From contig NZ_JAUXZY010000003.1 in assembly GCF_030693775.1 (NCBI RefSeq), positions 124,001-188,000 on the forward strand: 64,000 nt of DNA, given 5' to 3'. The notes beneath the pieces are model-generated. The model saw only the letters and a program-made list of their open reading frames with translations, did no database searches and had not been told where the DNA came from. Shown piece after piece: positions 7,989 to 16,236 of this stretch (its first letter is position 1; every line of letters begins with the position of its first letter). The DNA is from Polynucleobacter sp. GTDB lineage: Bacteria; Pseudomonadota; Gammaproteobacteria; Burkholderiales; Burkholderiaceae. Made by a program: the position numbers and the translations under genes.

Positions 7989-8554
7989 AATGAAATTCCT
8001 TTTATTTTCAATGCACTAGCTAAGGTTTGCGTGGCTCTGGAACAATGGGTTTTGACACTTCCTTCGCTGCACCCCATGATCTGGGCGGTTTCTGCAATGC
8101 TTAGCTCATCCCAATAACGCATCAAGAAGGCTTCTCGTTGACGTGCTGGTAATTTTGCTATTTCAGCCTCTAGACTACGCAAAAGCTGGCTTTGCTCCAG
8201 TTTTTGGGCACCATCTTGGTGAATTTGACTGTCATCGGCTGCTTGCAGCTGCTCTAGAGGGTCGTAATCATCGGATTCGTCCGATTTCTTACCCATATTA
8301 GAGAAAAGGGTAACCCAGGCATTCCGGACCTTTTGGCGCCGAAACCAATCGTGGATGCGGTTTTGAAGAATGCGGGTAAAGAGTAGGGGGAGTTCTGCAC
8401 TCGGCTTATCCCCGTATTTTTCGGCCAGCTTGATCATGGCATCCTGCACGATGTCCAATGCCGCGTCCTCATCCCGCACAGCATAAATGGCCTGTTTGAA
8501 AGCGCGTTTTTCAACGCTACTGAGAAAATCAGCGAGTTCAGGGGCAGATGCCAT
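7985..8554 (-). CDS. ECF-type RNA polymerase sigma factor
   Basis: Alternative sigma-70 family factor of 189 residues with only regions 2 and 4. Region 2 spans about residues 10-85 (AFKQAIYAVRDEDAALDIVQDAMIKL, then LFTRILQNRIHDWFRRQ). A charged linker follows with SDESDDYDP. Region 4 lies near 128-185, with LPARQREAFLMRYWDELSIAETAQ and the helix-turn-helix MGCSEGSVKTHCSRATQ. It heads the minus-strand cluster with DUF3619, DUF3106 and RDD, whose genes overlap or nearly touch. This suggests they are its regulators or targets. It diverges from the ilvIHC operon across a 196-base intergenic region. The inducing signal is not evident from sequence. Confidence 0.9.
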   Translation of the reverse strand: MASAPELADFLSSVEKRAFKQAIYAVRDEDAALDIVQDAMIKLAEKYGDKPSAELPLLFTRILQNRIHDWFRRQKVRNAWVTLFSNMGKKSDESDDYDPLEQLQAADDSQIHQDGAQKLEQSQLLRSLEAEIAKLPARQREAFLMRYWDELSIAETAQIMGCSEGSVKTHCSRATQTLASALKIKGISL

Positions 8555-8609
8555 GCAAAAACGGGAAGGCCTTGTGTAGGAAGAATGCCTCCATTTTAGG
8601 GTATTGCTT

Positions 8610-8615
8610 TACAAT
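8610..8615 (+). promoter_or_regulatory. Possible -10 element of the ilvIHC promoter
   Basis: TACAAT lies 136 bases before the ilvI start in the divergent sigma-factor/ilv spacer (8555-8750). No good TTGACA-like -35 is seen 16-18 bases upstream, so support is weak. The spacer also contains small hairpins but no Ile/Val/Leu-rich leader ORF. Confidence 0.3.
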
Positions 8616-8750
8616 TCAAGGTTCTCCGATTAGAGAGCCGTCCAAGAAGCGGTTTTTTATTCAGTTCAAGCGCCGTTCGAACTCGGGCCACAAGCACGGG
8701 ACAGAGCAGCCTAAACAATTTTTTGCCGAAAATTGCAAAGGACCTTACCA

Positions 8751-10529
8751 ATGAATACTAGCAGCGCCGAATTTTTAGCCTCCAAGGCCGAATCCACCGC
8801 AATCCCTACTAAAACCGGACCTGAAATGATTGGTGCCGAGATGCTTGTCCATGCCCTGCATGCGGAAGGCGTCGAGTTTGTCTGGGGCTATCCCGGTGGA
8901 GCAGTTCTGTTCATCTACGATGAAATCTACAAGCAAGACAAGTTTGAGCACATTTTGGTGCGCCATGAGCAAGCTGCTGTGCATGCTGCCGATGGCTATG
9001 CCCGTGCTACAGGCAAAGTCGGGGTCGCTTTAGTGACCTCTGGTCCGGGCGTTACCAATGCCGTTACAGGCATTGCGACTGCCTACACCGATTCGATTCC
9101 CATGGTCATCATTACGGGTAACGTGCCCACGTATGCCATTGGTGAAGATGCCTTCCAAGAGGCCGATACAGTCGGTATTACGCGACCCATCGTCAAACAC
9201 AATTTTTTGGTGAAAGACATTAATGATTTAGCGCTCACGCTAAAGAAGGCCTTTCACATTGCGCAGACTGGAAGACCGGGCCCCGTGCTGGTTGATATTC
9301 CAAAAGACATTTCAGCAGCCAAGGGTCAGTTCATTTACCCCGAAGAGCTGACCATGCGCTCGTACAACCCCGTTTTGCGTGGCCACAGCGGTCAGATTCG
9401 TAAAGCAGTTTCCTTATTGCAGGAAGCAGAGCGTCCGTTTATTTATACCGGCGGCGGTGTGATTCTGTCGGATGCAGCGCCTGAGCTCAAAGCCTTTGCT
9501 GACGCCCTCGGTTACCCCGTGACCAATACCTTGATGGGCCTGGGCGGTTTCCCAGGGACTAGCCCTCAGTTTGTGGGCATGCTGGGTATGCACGGCACTT
9601 ACGAAGCGAATATGGCCATGCAGCATTCGGATGTGTTGATTGCGATTGGTGCGCGTTTTGATGACCGCGTGATTGGCAATACGCAGCACTTTGCGAGCCA
9701 TCCACGCAAGATCATTCACATTGATATTGATCCATCTGTGATTGCCAAGCGCGTTAAGGTCGATGTACCCATCGTTGGTAATTTGAAGGAAGTATTGGTC
9801 GAGATGACCAGCCAAATTAAAGCGGCGGGCCCACTCAAGAATGGCGCCCACCTGGCGAAGTGGTGGGATCAGATTAACGAGTGGCGCAAAAAAGACTGCC
9901 TGAAATACGACCGTGATTCACAGATCGTCAAACCCCAGTACGTCGTAGAAAAGTTATGGGAACTCACTGGCGGTGATGCCTTTATTTGCTCTGACGTCGG
10001 TCAGCATCAAATGTGGGCAGCGCAGTTTTATAAGTTCGATAAGCCCCGTCGCTGGATTAATTCAGGTGGCCTTGGCACCATGGGCGTTGGCTTGCCCTAC
10101 GCGATGGGTATTAAAAAAGCCTTCCCAGATCAGGATGTATTCACGATCACGGGTGAGGGCTCGATTCAGATGTGCATTCAGGAACTATCGACCTGCAAGC
10201 AATACAACACGCCGGTCAAGATTGTGTCGCTGAATAACCGTTACTTAGGTATGGTGCGCCAGTGGCAAGAGCTGACCTACAACCGCCGCTATTCCAGCTC
10301 CTACATGGATTCCTTGCCTGACTTTGTGAAGTTGGCGGAGGCCTTTGGTCACGTCGGTATGCGGATTGAAACCAAAGCAGACGTCGAGCCAGCCCTCAAG
10401 GAGGCGATTCGTTTGAAAGATCGCACAGTCTTCATGGATTTCCAAACCGATCCAGAAGAAAACGTGTGGCCGATGGTACAAGCCGGCAAAGGCATTACTG
10501 AAATGCTCTTAGGTAGTGAGGATCTGTAA
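8751..10529 (+). CDS. ilvI: Acetolactate synthase III-type large (catalytic) subunit
   Basis: Thiamine-diphosphate enzyme condensing pyruvate with pyruvate or 2-ketobutyrate, the first common step of valine, leucine and isoleucine synthesis. ATG 8751 is chosen over an upstream in-frame TTG because AAAGGA (8737-8742) lies 8 bases before it, giving 592 residues. The N-terminal TPP domain has VWGYPGGAVLFIYDE and RHEQAA with the catalytic Glu at residue 73. The central domain has FAD-type features (IGARFDDRVIGN). The C-terminal TPP motif reads GEGSIQM, with Glu 469 in place of the usual Mg-binding Asp, and ends in SLNNRYLGMVRQWQ. It overlaps the small-subunit gene by one base (TAATG). Confidence 0.96.
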   Translation: MNTSSAEFLASKAESTAIPTKTGPEMIGAEMLVHALHAEGVEFVWGYPGGAVLFIYDEIYKQDKFEHILVRHEQAAVHAADGYARATGKVGVALVTSGPGVTNAVTGIATAYTDSIPMVIITGNVPTYAIGEDAFQEADTVGITRPIVKHNFLVKDINDLALTLKKAFHIAQTGRPGPVLVDIPKDISAAKGQFIYPEELTMRSYNPVLRGHSGQIRKAVSLLQEAERPFIYTGGGVILSDAAPELKAFADALGYPVTNTLMGLGGFPGTSPQFVGMLGMHGTYEANMAMQHSDVLIAIGARFDDRVIGNTQHFASHPRKIIHIDIDPSVIAKRVKVDVPIVGNLKEVLVEMTSQIKAAGPLKNGAHLAKWWDQINEWRKKDCLKYDRDSQIVKPQYVVEKLWELTGGDAFICSDVGQHQMWAAQFYKFDKPRRWINSGGLGTMGVGLPYAMGIKKAFPDQDVFTITGEGSIQMCIQELSTCKQYNTPVKIVSLNNRYLGMVRQWQELTYNRRYSSSYMDSLPDFVKLAEAFGHVGMRIETKADVEPALKEAIRLKDRTVFMDFQTDPEENVWPMVQAGKGITEMLLGSEDL

Positions 10530-11020
10530 TGCGCCACATTATTTCAGTATTACTTGAGAATGAGCCAGGAGCATTGTCGCGTGTCGTTGGTCTCTTTTCG
10601 GCACGTGCTTACAACATTGAAACACTCAGCGTTGCGCCGACGGAAGATCCATCCCTATCGCGTATGACGATTGTGACCATTGGCTCTGAAGATGTGATTG
10701 AGCAAATCACCAAGCACCTCAATCGTTTAGTTGAGGTGGTGAAAGTGTTTGATTTAACCGAAGGCTCGCACATTGAGCGCGAACTGATGTTGATCAAAGT
10801 TCGTGCCGTTGGTAAAGAGCGCGAGGAGCTCAAGCGCACTACCGACATCTTCCGCGGTCGCATCATTGACGTCACTGACAAGAGCTACACCATTGAGTTG
10901 ACCGGTGACGGCTCCAAACTCGATGCCTTCATTGATTCGATTGACCGTGCTTCCATTCTAGAAACCGTTCGCTCTGGCGGCTCCGGTATTGGTCGTGGCG
11001 AACGGATTTTGAAGGTCTAA
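10529..11020 (+). CDS. ilvH: Acetolactate synthase small (regulatory) subunit
   Basis: Regulatory subunit that activates the catalytic subunit and confers valine feedback inhibition. At 163 residues it has the usual IlvH length. An N-terminal ACT domain covers about residues 3-78 (SVLLENEPGALSRVVGLFSARAYNIETLSV). A conserved C-terminal domain follows, with RELMLIKVRA, a central IDVTDKSYTIELTGD and SGGSGIGRGERIL at the end. The start overlaps the ilvI stop by one base, implying translational coupling and balanced subunit production. ilvC follows after a 75-base gap that contains AAGGAAA at its end but no clear terminator. The gene could equally be named ilvN in some schemes; the pairing with an IlvI-type subunit favours ilvH. 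Confidence 0.95.
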   Translation: MRHIISVLLENEPGALSRVVGLFSARAYNIETLSVAPTEDPSLSRMTIVTIGSEDVIEQITKHLNRLVEVVKVFDLTEGSHIERELMLIKVRAVGKEREELKRTTDIFRGRIIDVTDKSYTIELTGDGSKLDAFIDSIDRASILETVRSGGSGIGRGERILKV

Positions 11021-11086
11021 TACGCTTCATTCGGAATGTACTCAACACCCCATTTGTTTAACCCATTTATTACGATTCAACGATAA

Positions 11087-12112
<1,026 letters not shown>

Positions 12113-12141
12113 ACAACTACCCACAAAGGCGCAAAGCACCC

Positions 12142-12789
12142 ATGATGTATCCCCACCCCATTATTGCGAAAGAAGGCTGGCCTTATTTGGCAGCCGTTGG
12201 GGTGGCAACCGTGCTAGTCCAGCAGTACGCTGGTTTTGCATGGGCTTCGCCCTTGTGGATTATTTTCTTTTTTGTACTGCAGTTTTTTCGTGACCCTCAG
12301 CGCATTGCGCCGTTGGGTCGTGATTTGGTTCTATCCCCAGCCGACGGCCGCATTGTTGTGGTTGAAAAGACCCAAGATCCATATGCCAATCGCGAAGCAA
12401 TCAAGATTAGTGTGTTCATGAATGTGTTTAACGTTCACTCCAACCGCTGCTCGGTTAATGGTCTCGTCAAAGAGGTGCAGTATTTCCCGGGGCAGTTTGT
12501 CAATGCCGCACTGGATAAGGCCTCGGTCGAAAATGAGCGTAACGCTGTGGTGATTGATGCCAATGGCCAAACGGTGACCTTGGTTCAAGTGGCAGGCTTA
12601 ATTGCACGCCGTATTTTGTGTTACATCCATGTGGGTGAGCGCGTCAAACGCGGATCCCGCTATGGCTTCATTCGCTTTGGATCGCGAGTCGATGTATATT
12701 TGCCGTTAACGGCTGAGCCATTGGTTAGCGTGGGCGAAAAAGTCTCTGCAACCAGAACGGCCTTGGCTCGTTTGCCTGGCCTTGATTGA
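12142..12789 (+). CDS. psd: Phosphatidylserine decarboxylase proenzyme (short family)
   Basis: Makes phosphatidylethanolamine from phosphatidylserine using a pyruvoyl group formed by self-cleavage. The open frame reaches back into ilvC (12070), but ATG 12142 (or 12145) behind AAAGG gives 215 residues, the normal length of the short, archaeal-type family. One N-terminal membrane stretch precedes [10 protein letters not shown] and [30 protein letters not shown] contains conserved residues of the substrate region. The C-terminal RFGSR near residues 173-177 holds the Gly-Ser self-cleavage site. pssA, which supplies its substrate, follows at 12824, so the pair is a phosphatidylethanolamine module. 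The upstream ilvC neighbour is a common arrangement in Burkholderiales. Confidence 0.93.
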   Translation: MMYPHPIIAKEGWPYLAAVGVATVLVQQYAGFAWASPLWIIFFFVLQFFRDPQRIAPLGRDLVLSPADGRIVVVEKTQDPYANREAIKISVFMNVFNVHSNRCSVNGLVKEVQYFPGQFVNAALDKASVENERNAVVIDANGQTVTLVQVAGLIARRILCYIHVGERVKRGSRYGFIRFGSRVDVYLPLTAEPLVSVGEKVSATRTALARLPGLD

Positions 12790-12823
12790 TTCACCTGATT
12801 TACTTTAGTAAATAGGAAACGCA

Positions 12824-13678
12824 TTGACTCCATTTCGTCGTCGTAATCGCCTTGATCGCAGCCGCATTTCACGCGGTCGTAATCGTTCTGACGCACAGGA
12901 CCAGTCGGATGACTTGGCTGATTTTGACGTCGAGAGGCTTGAAGTAGAAAAGCCCCGCGCTCGCAATAAGGGGATTTATTTATTGCCCAATGCGTTCACA
13001 ACCGCGGCCTTGTTCTGCGGTTTTTTTGCGATCGTGCAGGCGATGAACCACCAATTCGAAACCGCTGCGATTGCTATCTTTGCATCCTTGGTATTAGATG
13101 GCATGGATGGCCGTATTGCGCGGATGACCAATACCCAAAGCGCTTTTGGTGAGCAGTACGATTCCTTGGCGGATATGGTGTCTTTCGGTGTTGCCCCCGC
13201 ATTGGTTGCCTATGAGTGGGTACTCAAAGATTTTGGTAAGTGGGGCTGGCTCGCTGCATTTACTTATTGTGCGGGCGCGGCCTTGCGTTTGGCGCGTTTC
13301 AATATCAATACGGGCGTTGTCGATAAGAAGTTTTTTCAAGGTTTGCCAAGCCCAGCAGCAGGGGCCCTGATTGCTGGGTTTATATGGCTTGCGGATGACA
13401 ATAAGATTCCAGTACGGGATAGCGCCATTCCATGGGTGACCTTCTTGATCACTATTTATGCTGGCTTAACCATGGTTTCCAATGCCCGTTTTTATAGTGG
13501 CAAGGCCTTGGATATCCGTTATCGCGTTCCTTTTGGGGTCATGGTCTTGATGATTTTGACCTTTGTGCTGATTTCGTCCAATCCTCCTTTAACCCTGTTC
13601 GGCATCTTCGTGATTTATGCCGTCTCAGGTTACGTGATTTGGGGCTGGGAACGGCTCAGTGGCCGTAAGCTGACCTAA
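12824..13678 (+). CDS. pssA: CDP-diacylglycerol--serine O-phosphatidyltransferase
   Basis: Integral membrane enzyme that forms phosphatidylserine from CDP-diacylglycerol and serine. The start is TTG 12824, behind TAGGAAA; no ATG is better placed. The 284-residue protein has a basic, Arg-rich N-terminal tail of about 50 residues and then membrane helices. The CDP-alcohol phosphotransferase signature is complete: DGRIAR, eight residues to G, then YDSLAD, matching DGx2ARx8Gx3Dx3D at about residues 90-112. Downstream hydrophobic helices complete the fold. It lies 34 bases after psd. The promoter and leader of leuA begin at its stop codon. Confidence 0.95.
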   Translation: MTPFRRRNRLDRSRISRGRNRSDAQDQSDDLADFDVERLEVEKPRARNKGIYLLPNAFTTAALFCGFFAIVQAMNHQFETAAIAIFASLVLDGMDGRIARMTNTQSAFGEQYDSLADMVSFGVAPALVAYEWVLKDFGKWGWLAAFTYCAGAALRLARFNINTGVVDKKFFQGLPSPAAGALIAGFIWLADDNKIPVRDSAIPWVTFLITIYAGLTMVSNARFYSGKALDIRYRVPFGVMVLMILTFVLISSNPPLTLFGIFVIYAVSGYVIWGWERLSGRKLT

Positions 13679-13698
13679 ACGGGTATTTAAGGTATATT
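13670..13698 (+). promoter_or_regulatory. Putative sigma-70 promoter of the leu leader and leuA
   Basis: CTGACC (13670-13675, four of six matches to TTGACA) is separated by 17 bases from TATATT (13693-13698, five of six to TATAAT). Initiation would be near 13705, at or just before the leader peptide ATG, so the leader may be translated with almost no 5' leader or from ATG 13711. The -35 overlaps the end of pssA. Confidence 0.5.
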
Positions 13699-13704
13699 AG
13701 ATTC

Positions 13705-13782
13705 ATGGTGATGAATAAAACGCACGCAATTGAGCTACTTCTTCTAGCACTGAGCCTTCGGCTCGGGGCGGGTAACGCTTAG
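13705..13782 (+). CDS. leuL: Leucine-rich leader peptide controlling leuA by attenuation
   Basis: Short ORF of 25 codons, ATG 13705 to TAG 13780-13782, too short for ordinary gene calling. Its centre encodes ELLLLALSLRL: seven leucines in eleven residues at 13732-13764, using CTA, CTT, CTT, CTA, CTG, CTT and CTC. It precedes leuA by 133 bases and is followed by mutually exclusive RNA hairpins. This is the layout of amino-acid-responsive leader peptides: a ribosome stalled for charged tRNA-Leu changes RNA folding and spares leuA from termination. AAGG at 13689-13692 may serve as ribosome-binding site if transcription starts upstream. The alternative start at 13711 would keep all the leucines. 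No function as a protein is expected. Confidence 0.78.
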   Translation: MVMNKTHAIELLLLALSLRLGAGNA

Positions 13783-13825
13783 GTGATGCAAGTGCAGTAA
13801 ATCATCAAGCAGACTTACCGGCCCC
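13749..13825 (+). promoter_or_regulatory. leuA attenuator: pause hairpin and antiterminator
   Basis: Two alternative folds can be read. A 7-bp stem with loop TTC occupies roughly 13750-13766 (core GAGCC/GGCTC), inside the leucine codons. GGGGCGGGTAA (13765-13775) pairs with TTACCGGCCCC (13815-13825) with one mismatch. The second fold takes the CCCC that the terminator needs and its 5' arm abuts the first hairpin. A ribosome stalled on the Leu codons would break the first hairpin and allow the antiterminator. A ribosome at the stop codon (13780-13782) would cover 13765-13775 and allow termination. Confidence 0.7.
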
Positions 13826-13846
13826 AGCAAATTTGCTGGGGTTTTT
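13822..13846 (+). terminator. Intrinsic terminator of the leuA attenuator
   Basis: CCCCAGCAAATTTGCTGGGG (13822-13841) is a perfect 20-base inverted repeat followed by TTTTTG. It lies between the leucine-rich leader ORF and leuA, so it would end transcription before leuA when leucine is plentiful. It may also serve as the end of the psd-pssA transcript. Confidence 0.88.
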
Positions 13847-13915
13847 GTTTTGGATGGTGCAGTAGCAGTATTGGCGTACCCTTTTTAAATGATGGCAGTA
13901 GATTGGAGAGCAGTG

Positions 13916-15463
13916 ATGACCGATAAATTAATTATTTTTGATACCACCTTGCGCGATGGCGAACAATCGCCAGGGGCATCCATGACCAAAGATGAGAAGG
14001 TTCGCATTGCTCGCCAGCTTGAGCGCCTGAAAGTAGACGTGATTGAAGCAGGCTTTGCCGCTAGCTCCGAGGGCGACTTTGCTGCTATTTCCGCGGTAGC
14101 GGCTGCAGTGAAAGATTCGATTGTGTGTTCCTTGGCGCGCGCCAATGAGAATGACATCACGCGGGCATCCGACGCCCTTAAGGCGGCCAATGCAAAACGC
14201 ATCCATGTCTTTTTGGCAACCAGCCCATTGCACATGGAAAAGAAGTTGCGCATGACGCCTGACCAAGTGTTTGAACAGGCCAAAAAATCGATTCGCTTTG
14301 CCCGTAATTTAGCGGCCGATATTGAGTTCTCGCCCGAAGATGGCTATCGCTCGGAAATGGACTTTTTATGCCGCGTACTCGAAGCAGTCATCGCTGAGGG
14401 CGCAACCACGATTAACGTACCGGACACCGTTGGCTATGCGGTTCCTGAGCTCTACGGTGAGTTCATTCACACCTTGCGTACCCGCATCCCCAATTCTGAT
14501 AAAGCCATTTGGTCGGTCCATTGCCATAACGATTTGGGCATGGGCGTCGCCAACTCCTTGGCGGGAGTCAAGATCGGTGGGGCGCGGCAAGTGGAGTGCA
14601 CCATTAACGGTTTAGGTGAGCGTGCCGGCAATACGGCCCTCGAAGAGATTGTGATGGCGCTGCGGACCCGCAAGGATTATTTTGATTTAAGCGTGGGCAT
14701 TGATGCGACGCAAATTGTGCCGGCATCGAAGTTGGTTTCGCAAATCACCGGTTTTGTAGTGCAGCCCAATAAAGCGGTGGTGGGCGCTAATGCCTTTGCC
14801 CATGCATCTGGTATTCATCAAGACGGCGTATTAAAAGCCCGCGATACCTATGAAATCATGCGCGCTGAAGATGTGGGCTGGTCAGCCAACAAAATCGTGC
14901 TCGGCAAGTTATCGGGCCGCAATGCCTTTAAGCAGCGCTTGCAGGAGCTCGGCATTACGGTCGAGACCGAAGAAGCGCTCAACGATGCATTCTCGCGCTT
15001 TAAAGCCTTGGCCGACCAAAAGTCTGAAATCTTTGATGAAGACATTATTTCCATTACCAGCGGCTCTGCTTCGGCTGAAGAAGGCGAGTTTTATCGCTTT
15101 GTTTCCTTGAATCAGCACTCTGAAACCGGGAAGCGCCCGAGCTCGCAGGTGGTCTTTCACATGGGCGGCGAGAAGATCACGTCCGAGGCCGAAGGCAATG
15201 GTCCAGTGGATGCTAGCTTGAATGCCATTGAAGCTATGGCCAAAAGCGGGGCGGAGCAGTTGCTTTACTCCGTTAATGCCATTACCTCGGGCACTCAGTC
15301 CCAAGGCGAGGTCACGGTACGCTTAGCCAAAGGCGGGCGGATTGTGAACGGCGTTGGCACGGACCCTGACATCATTGCTGCTTCGGCTAAGGCCTACTTA
15401 TCGGCCCTGAATAAGTTGCATGACCCACGGCAGGCGAAGCTAAATGCCCAAATGGCGCCCTAA
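13916..15463 (+). CDS. leuA: 2-isopropylmalate synthase
   Basis: Condenses acetyl-CoA with 2-ketoisovalerate, the first committed step of leucine synthesis. ATG 13916 is preferred over ATG 13889/13892 because GGAG (13905-13908) lies 7 bases before it and the protein then starts [20 protein letters not shown], the usual family N-terminus. Length is 515 residues. The catalytic TIM barrel (about 1-270) carries DTTLRDGEQ and the metal-binding [13 protein letters not shown]. The linker region includes [13 protein letters not shown], and the C-terminal LeuA regulatory domain (about 385-505) mediates leucine feedback. Control by transcription attenuation is indicated by the upstream leader and terminator. 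No other leu gene is adjacent. Confidence 0.96.
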   Translation: MTDKLIIFDTTLRDGEQSPGASMTKDEKVRIARQLERLKVDVIEAGFAASSEGDFAAISAVAAAVKDSIVCSLARANENDITRASDALKAANAKRIHVFLATSPLHMEKKLRMTPDQVFEQAKKSIRFARNLAADIEFSPEDGYRSEMDFLCRVLEAVIAEGATTINVPDTVGYAVPELYGEFIHTLRTRIPNSDKAIWSVHCHNDLGMGVANSLAGVKIGGARQVECTINGLGERAGNTALEEIVMALRTRKDYFDLSVGIDATQIVPASKLVSQITGFVVQPNKAVVGANAFAHASGIHQDGVLKARDTYEIMRAEDVGWSANKIVLGKLSGRNAFKQRLQELGITVETEEALNDAFSRFKALADQKSEIFDEDIISITSGSASAEEGEFYRFVSLNQHSETGKRPSSQVVFHMGGEKITSEAEGNGPVDASLNAIEAMAKSGAEQLLYSVNAITSGTQSQGEVTVRLAKGGRIVNGVGTDPDIIAASAKAYLSALNKLHDPRQAKLNAQMAP

Positions 15464-15559
15464 GCGAAGGTGTCAGCCCTTAAAAATTAGCTAAGCCATT
15501 GTTTTTATTGCAATTATTTTCAATAGCTGGGTTTTGGGGTAATGAAAATTGCCCCGTTT

Positions 15560-15589
15560 GCCCTCGGATCTCTGCTACAATTCGAGGGC
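15560..15589 (+). promoter_or_regulatory. rpsO promoter -10 enclosed in an inverted repeat
   Basis: TACAAT (15576-15581) is a likely -10 element. It is enclosed by a perfect 7-base inverted repeat, GCCCTCG (15560-15566) and CGAGGGC (15583-15589), with a 16-base spacer. The repeat could be an operator or be coincidental. The -35 match is poor. Confidence 0.4.
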
Positions 15590-15685
15590 TTTGATTTATA
15601 AAGCTTTTTTGTTTTTATTTGTTTAATTAATCGCACGACACAATCTAGGGTGAAAGCTCTTGTGTTCGCAAGTTAGGAGTAGAAA

Positions 15686-15955
15686 ATGGCAGTTGCTGAT
15701 ATCAAAACGGCGGAAATCGTCAAAGACAACGCGCGTAGCGCAAACGACACGGGCAGTCCAGAAGTACAGGTTGCATTGCTGACCGCCCGCATCAATGAAC
15801 TAACCCCCCATTTCAAGGCCAACGCCAAAGACCATCACAGCCGTCGTGGCTTGTTGAAGATGGTTTCACGCCGCCGCCGCCTTTTGGATTACCTCAAAGG
15901 CAAGGATTTGGCTCGCTATCGCACATTGATCGAGAAATTAGGTCTCCGTAAGTAA
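15686..15955 (+). CDS. rpsO: 30S ribosomal protein S15
   Basis: Binds 16S rRNA early in assembly of the small subunit platform. The 89-residue length and the conserved sequences [20 protein letters not shown] and [23 protein letters not shown] are diagnostic. The start follows TTAGGAG (about 15673-15679). The roughly 95-base 5' untranslated region is AT-rich and ends with a small hairpin CTTGT/GCAAG (15659-15672) just before the ribosome-binding site, a place where S15 autoregulates translation in other bacteria. The rpsO-pnp gene order is conserved with E. coli. A terminator-like hairpin follows. Confidence 0.98.
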   Translation: MAVADIKTAEIVKDNARSANDTGSPEVQVALLTARINELTPHFKANAKDHHSRRGLLKMVSRRRRLLDYLKGKDLARYRTLIEKLGLRK

Positions 15956-15972
15956 ATCGTATCTGTATCGCC

Positions 15973-16035
15973 ATGCCATCTTGCCTTGAGGGTGACTCAT
16001 TCGTGATTCAGTCTTGGGGAGATGGCATATTTTTT
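15973..16035 (+). terminator. Terminator-like stem-loop between rpsO and pnp
   Basis: ATGCCATCT (15973-15981) pairs perfectly with AGATGGCAT (16020-16028), followed by ATTTTTTG. The loop is long (38 bases) and contains small secondary pairings. It probably ends part of the rpsO transcripts while letting some read into pnp. Confidence 0.6.
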
Positions 16036-16059
16036 GAGCGTTTTAGATTACCTGTTTAG

Positions 16060-16123
16060 GGGATCGTGTCATTCCAATGAGTTTCTGAGCGCCGTGTTCA
16101 GTGCCTCCCTGGAATGGCATCCC
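16060..16123 (+). promoter_or_regulatory. Structured pnp leader stem-loop
   Basis: GGGAT (16060-16064) pairs with ATCCC (16119-16123), and CATTCCA (16070-16076) with TGGAATG (16110-16116), separated by a small asymmetric bulge. A further hairpin GCATTCA/TGAATGC lies at 16193-16208, just before the ribosome-binding site. In E. coli a leader stem-loop processed by RNase III lets PNPase repress its own mRNA; a similar role is inferred here. Confidence 0.45.
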
Positions 16124-16236
16124 TTGTAATCTGTAATCGCTCCAGTGGTGTCGTAGCGCTGATTTATCTGCGACGCAAGTAGTACGCGCCTAGCATTCAT
16201 GTGAATGCGGTGTGGATCAATTTGGAGAAGATCAGA

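Noticed and set aside
8620..8655. Two overlapping hairpins (GGTTCTC/GAGAGCC, then AGCCGT/GCGGTT with a T-run) before ilvI, resembling an attenuator
   Set aside because: The second stem relies on wobble pairs and is weak, and there is no Ile/Val/Leu-rich leader ORF or room for one after the likely transcription start.
8548..8754. 68-codon plus-strand frame running up to ilvI, possible ilv leader peptide
   Set aside because: Contains few branched-chain codons, no clustered Ile/Val/Leu run, and begins inside the sigma-factor gene.
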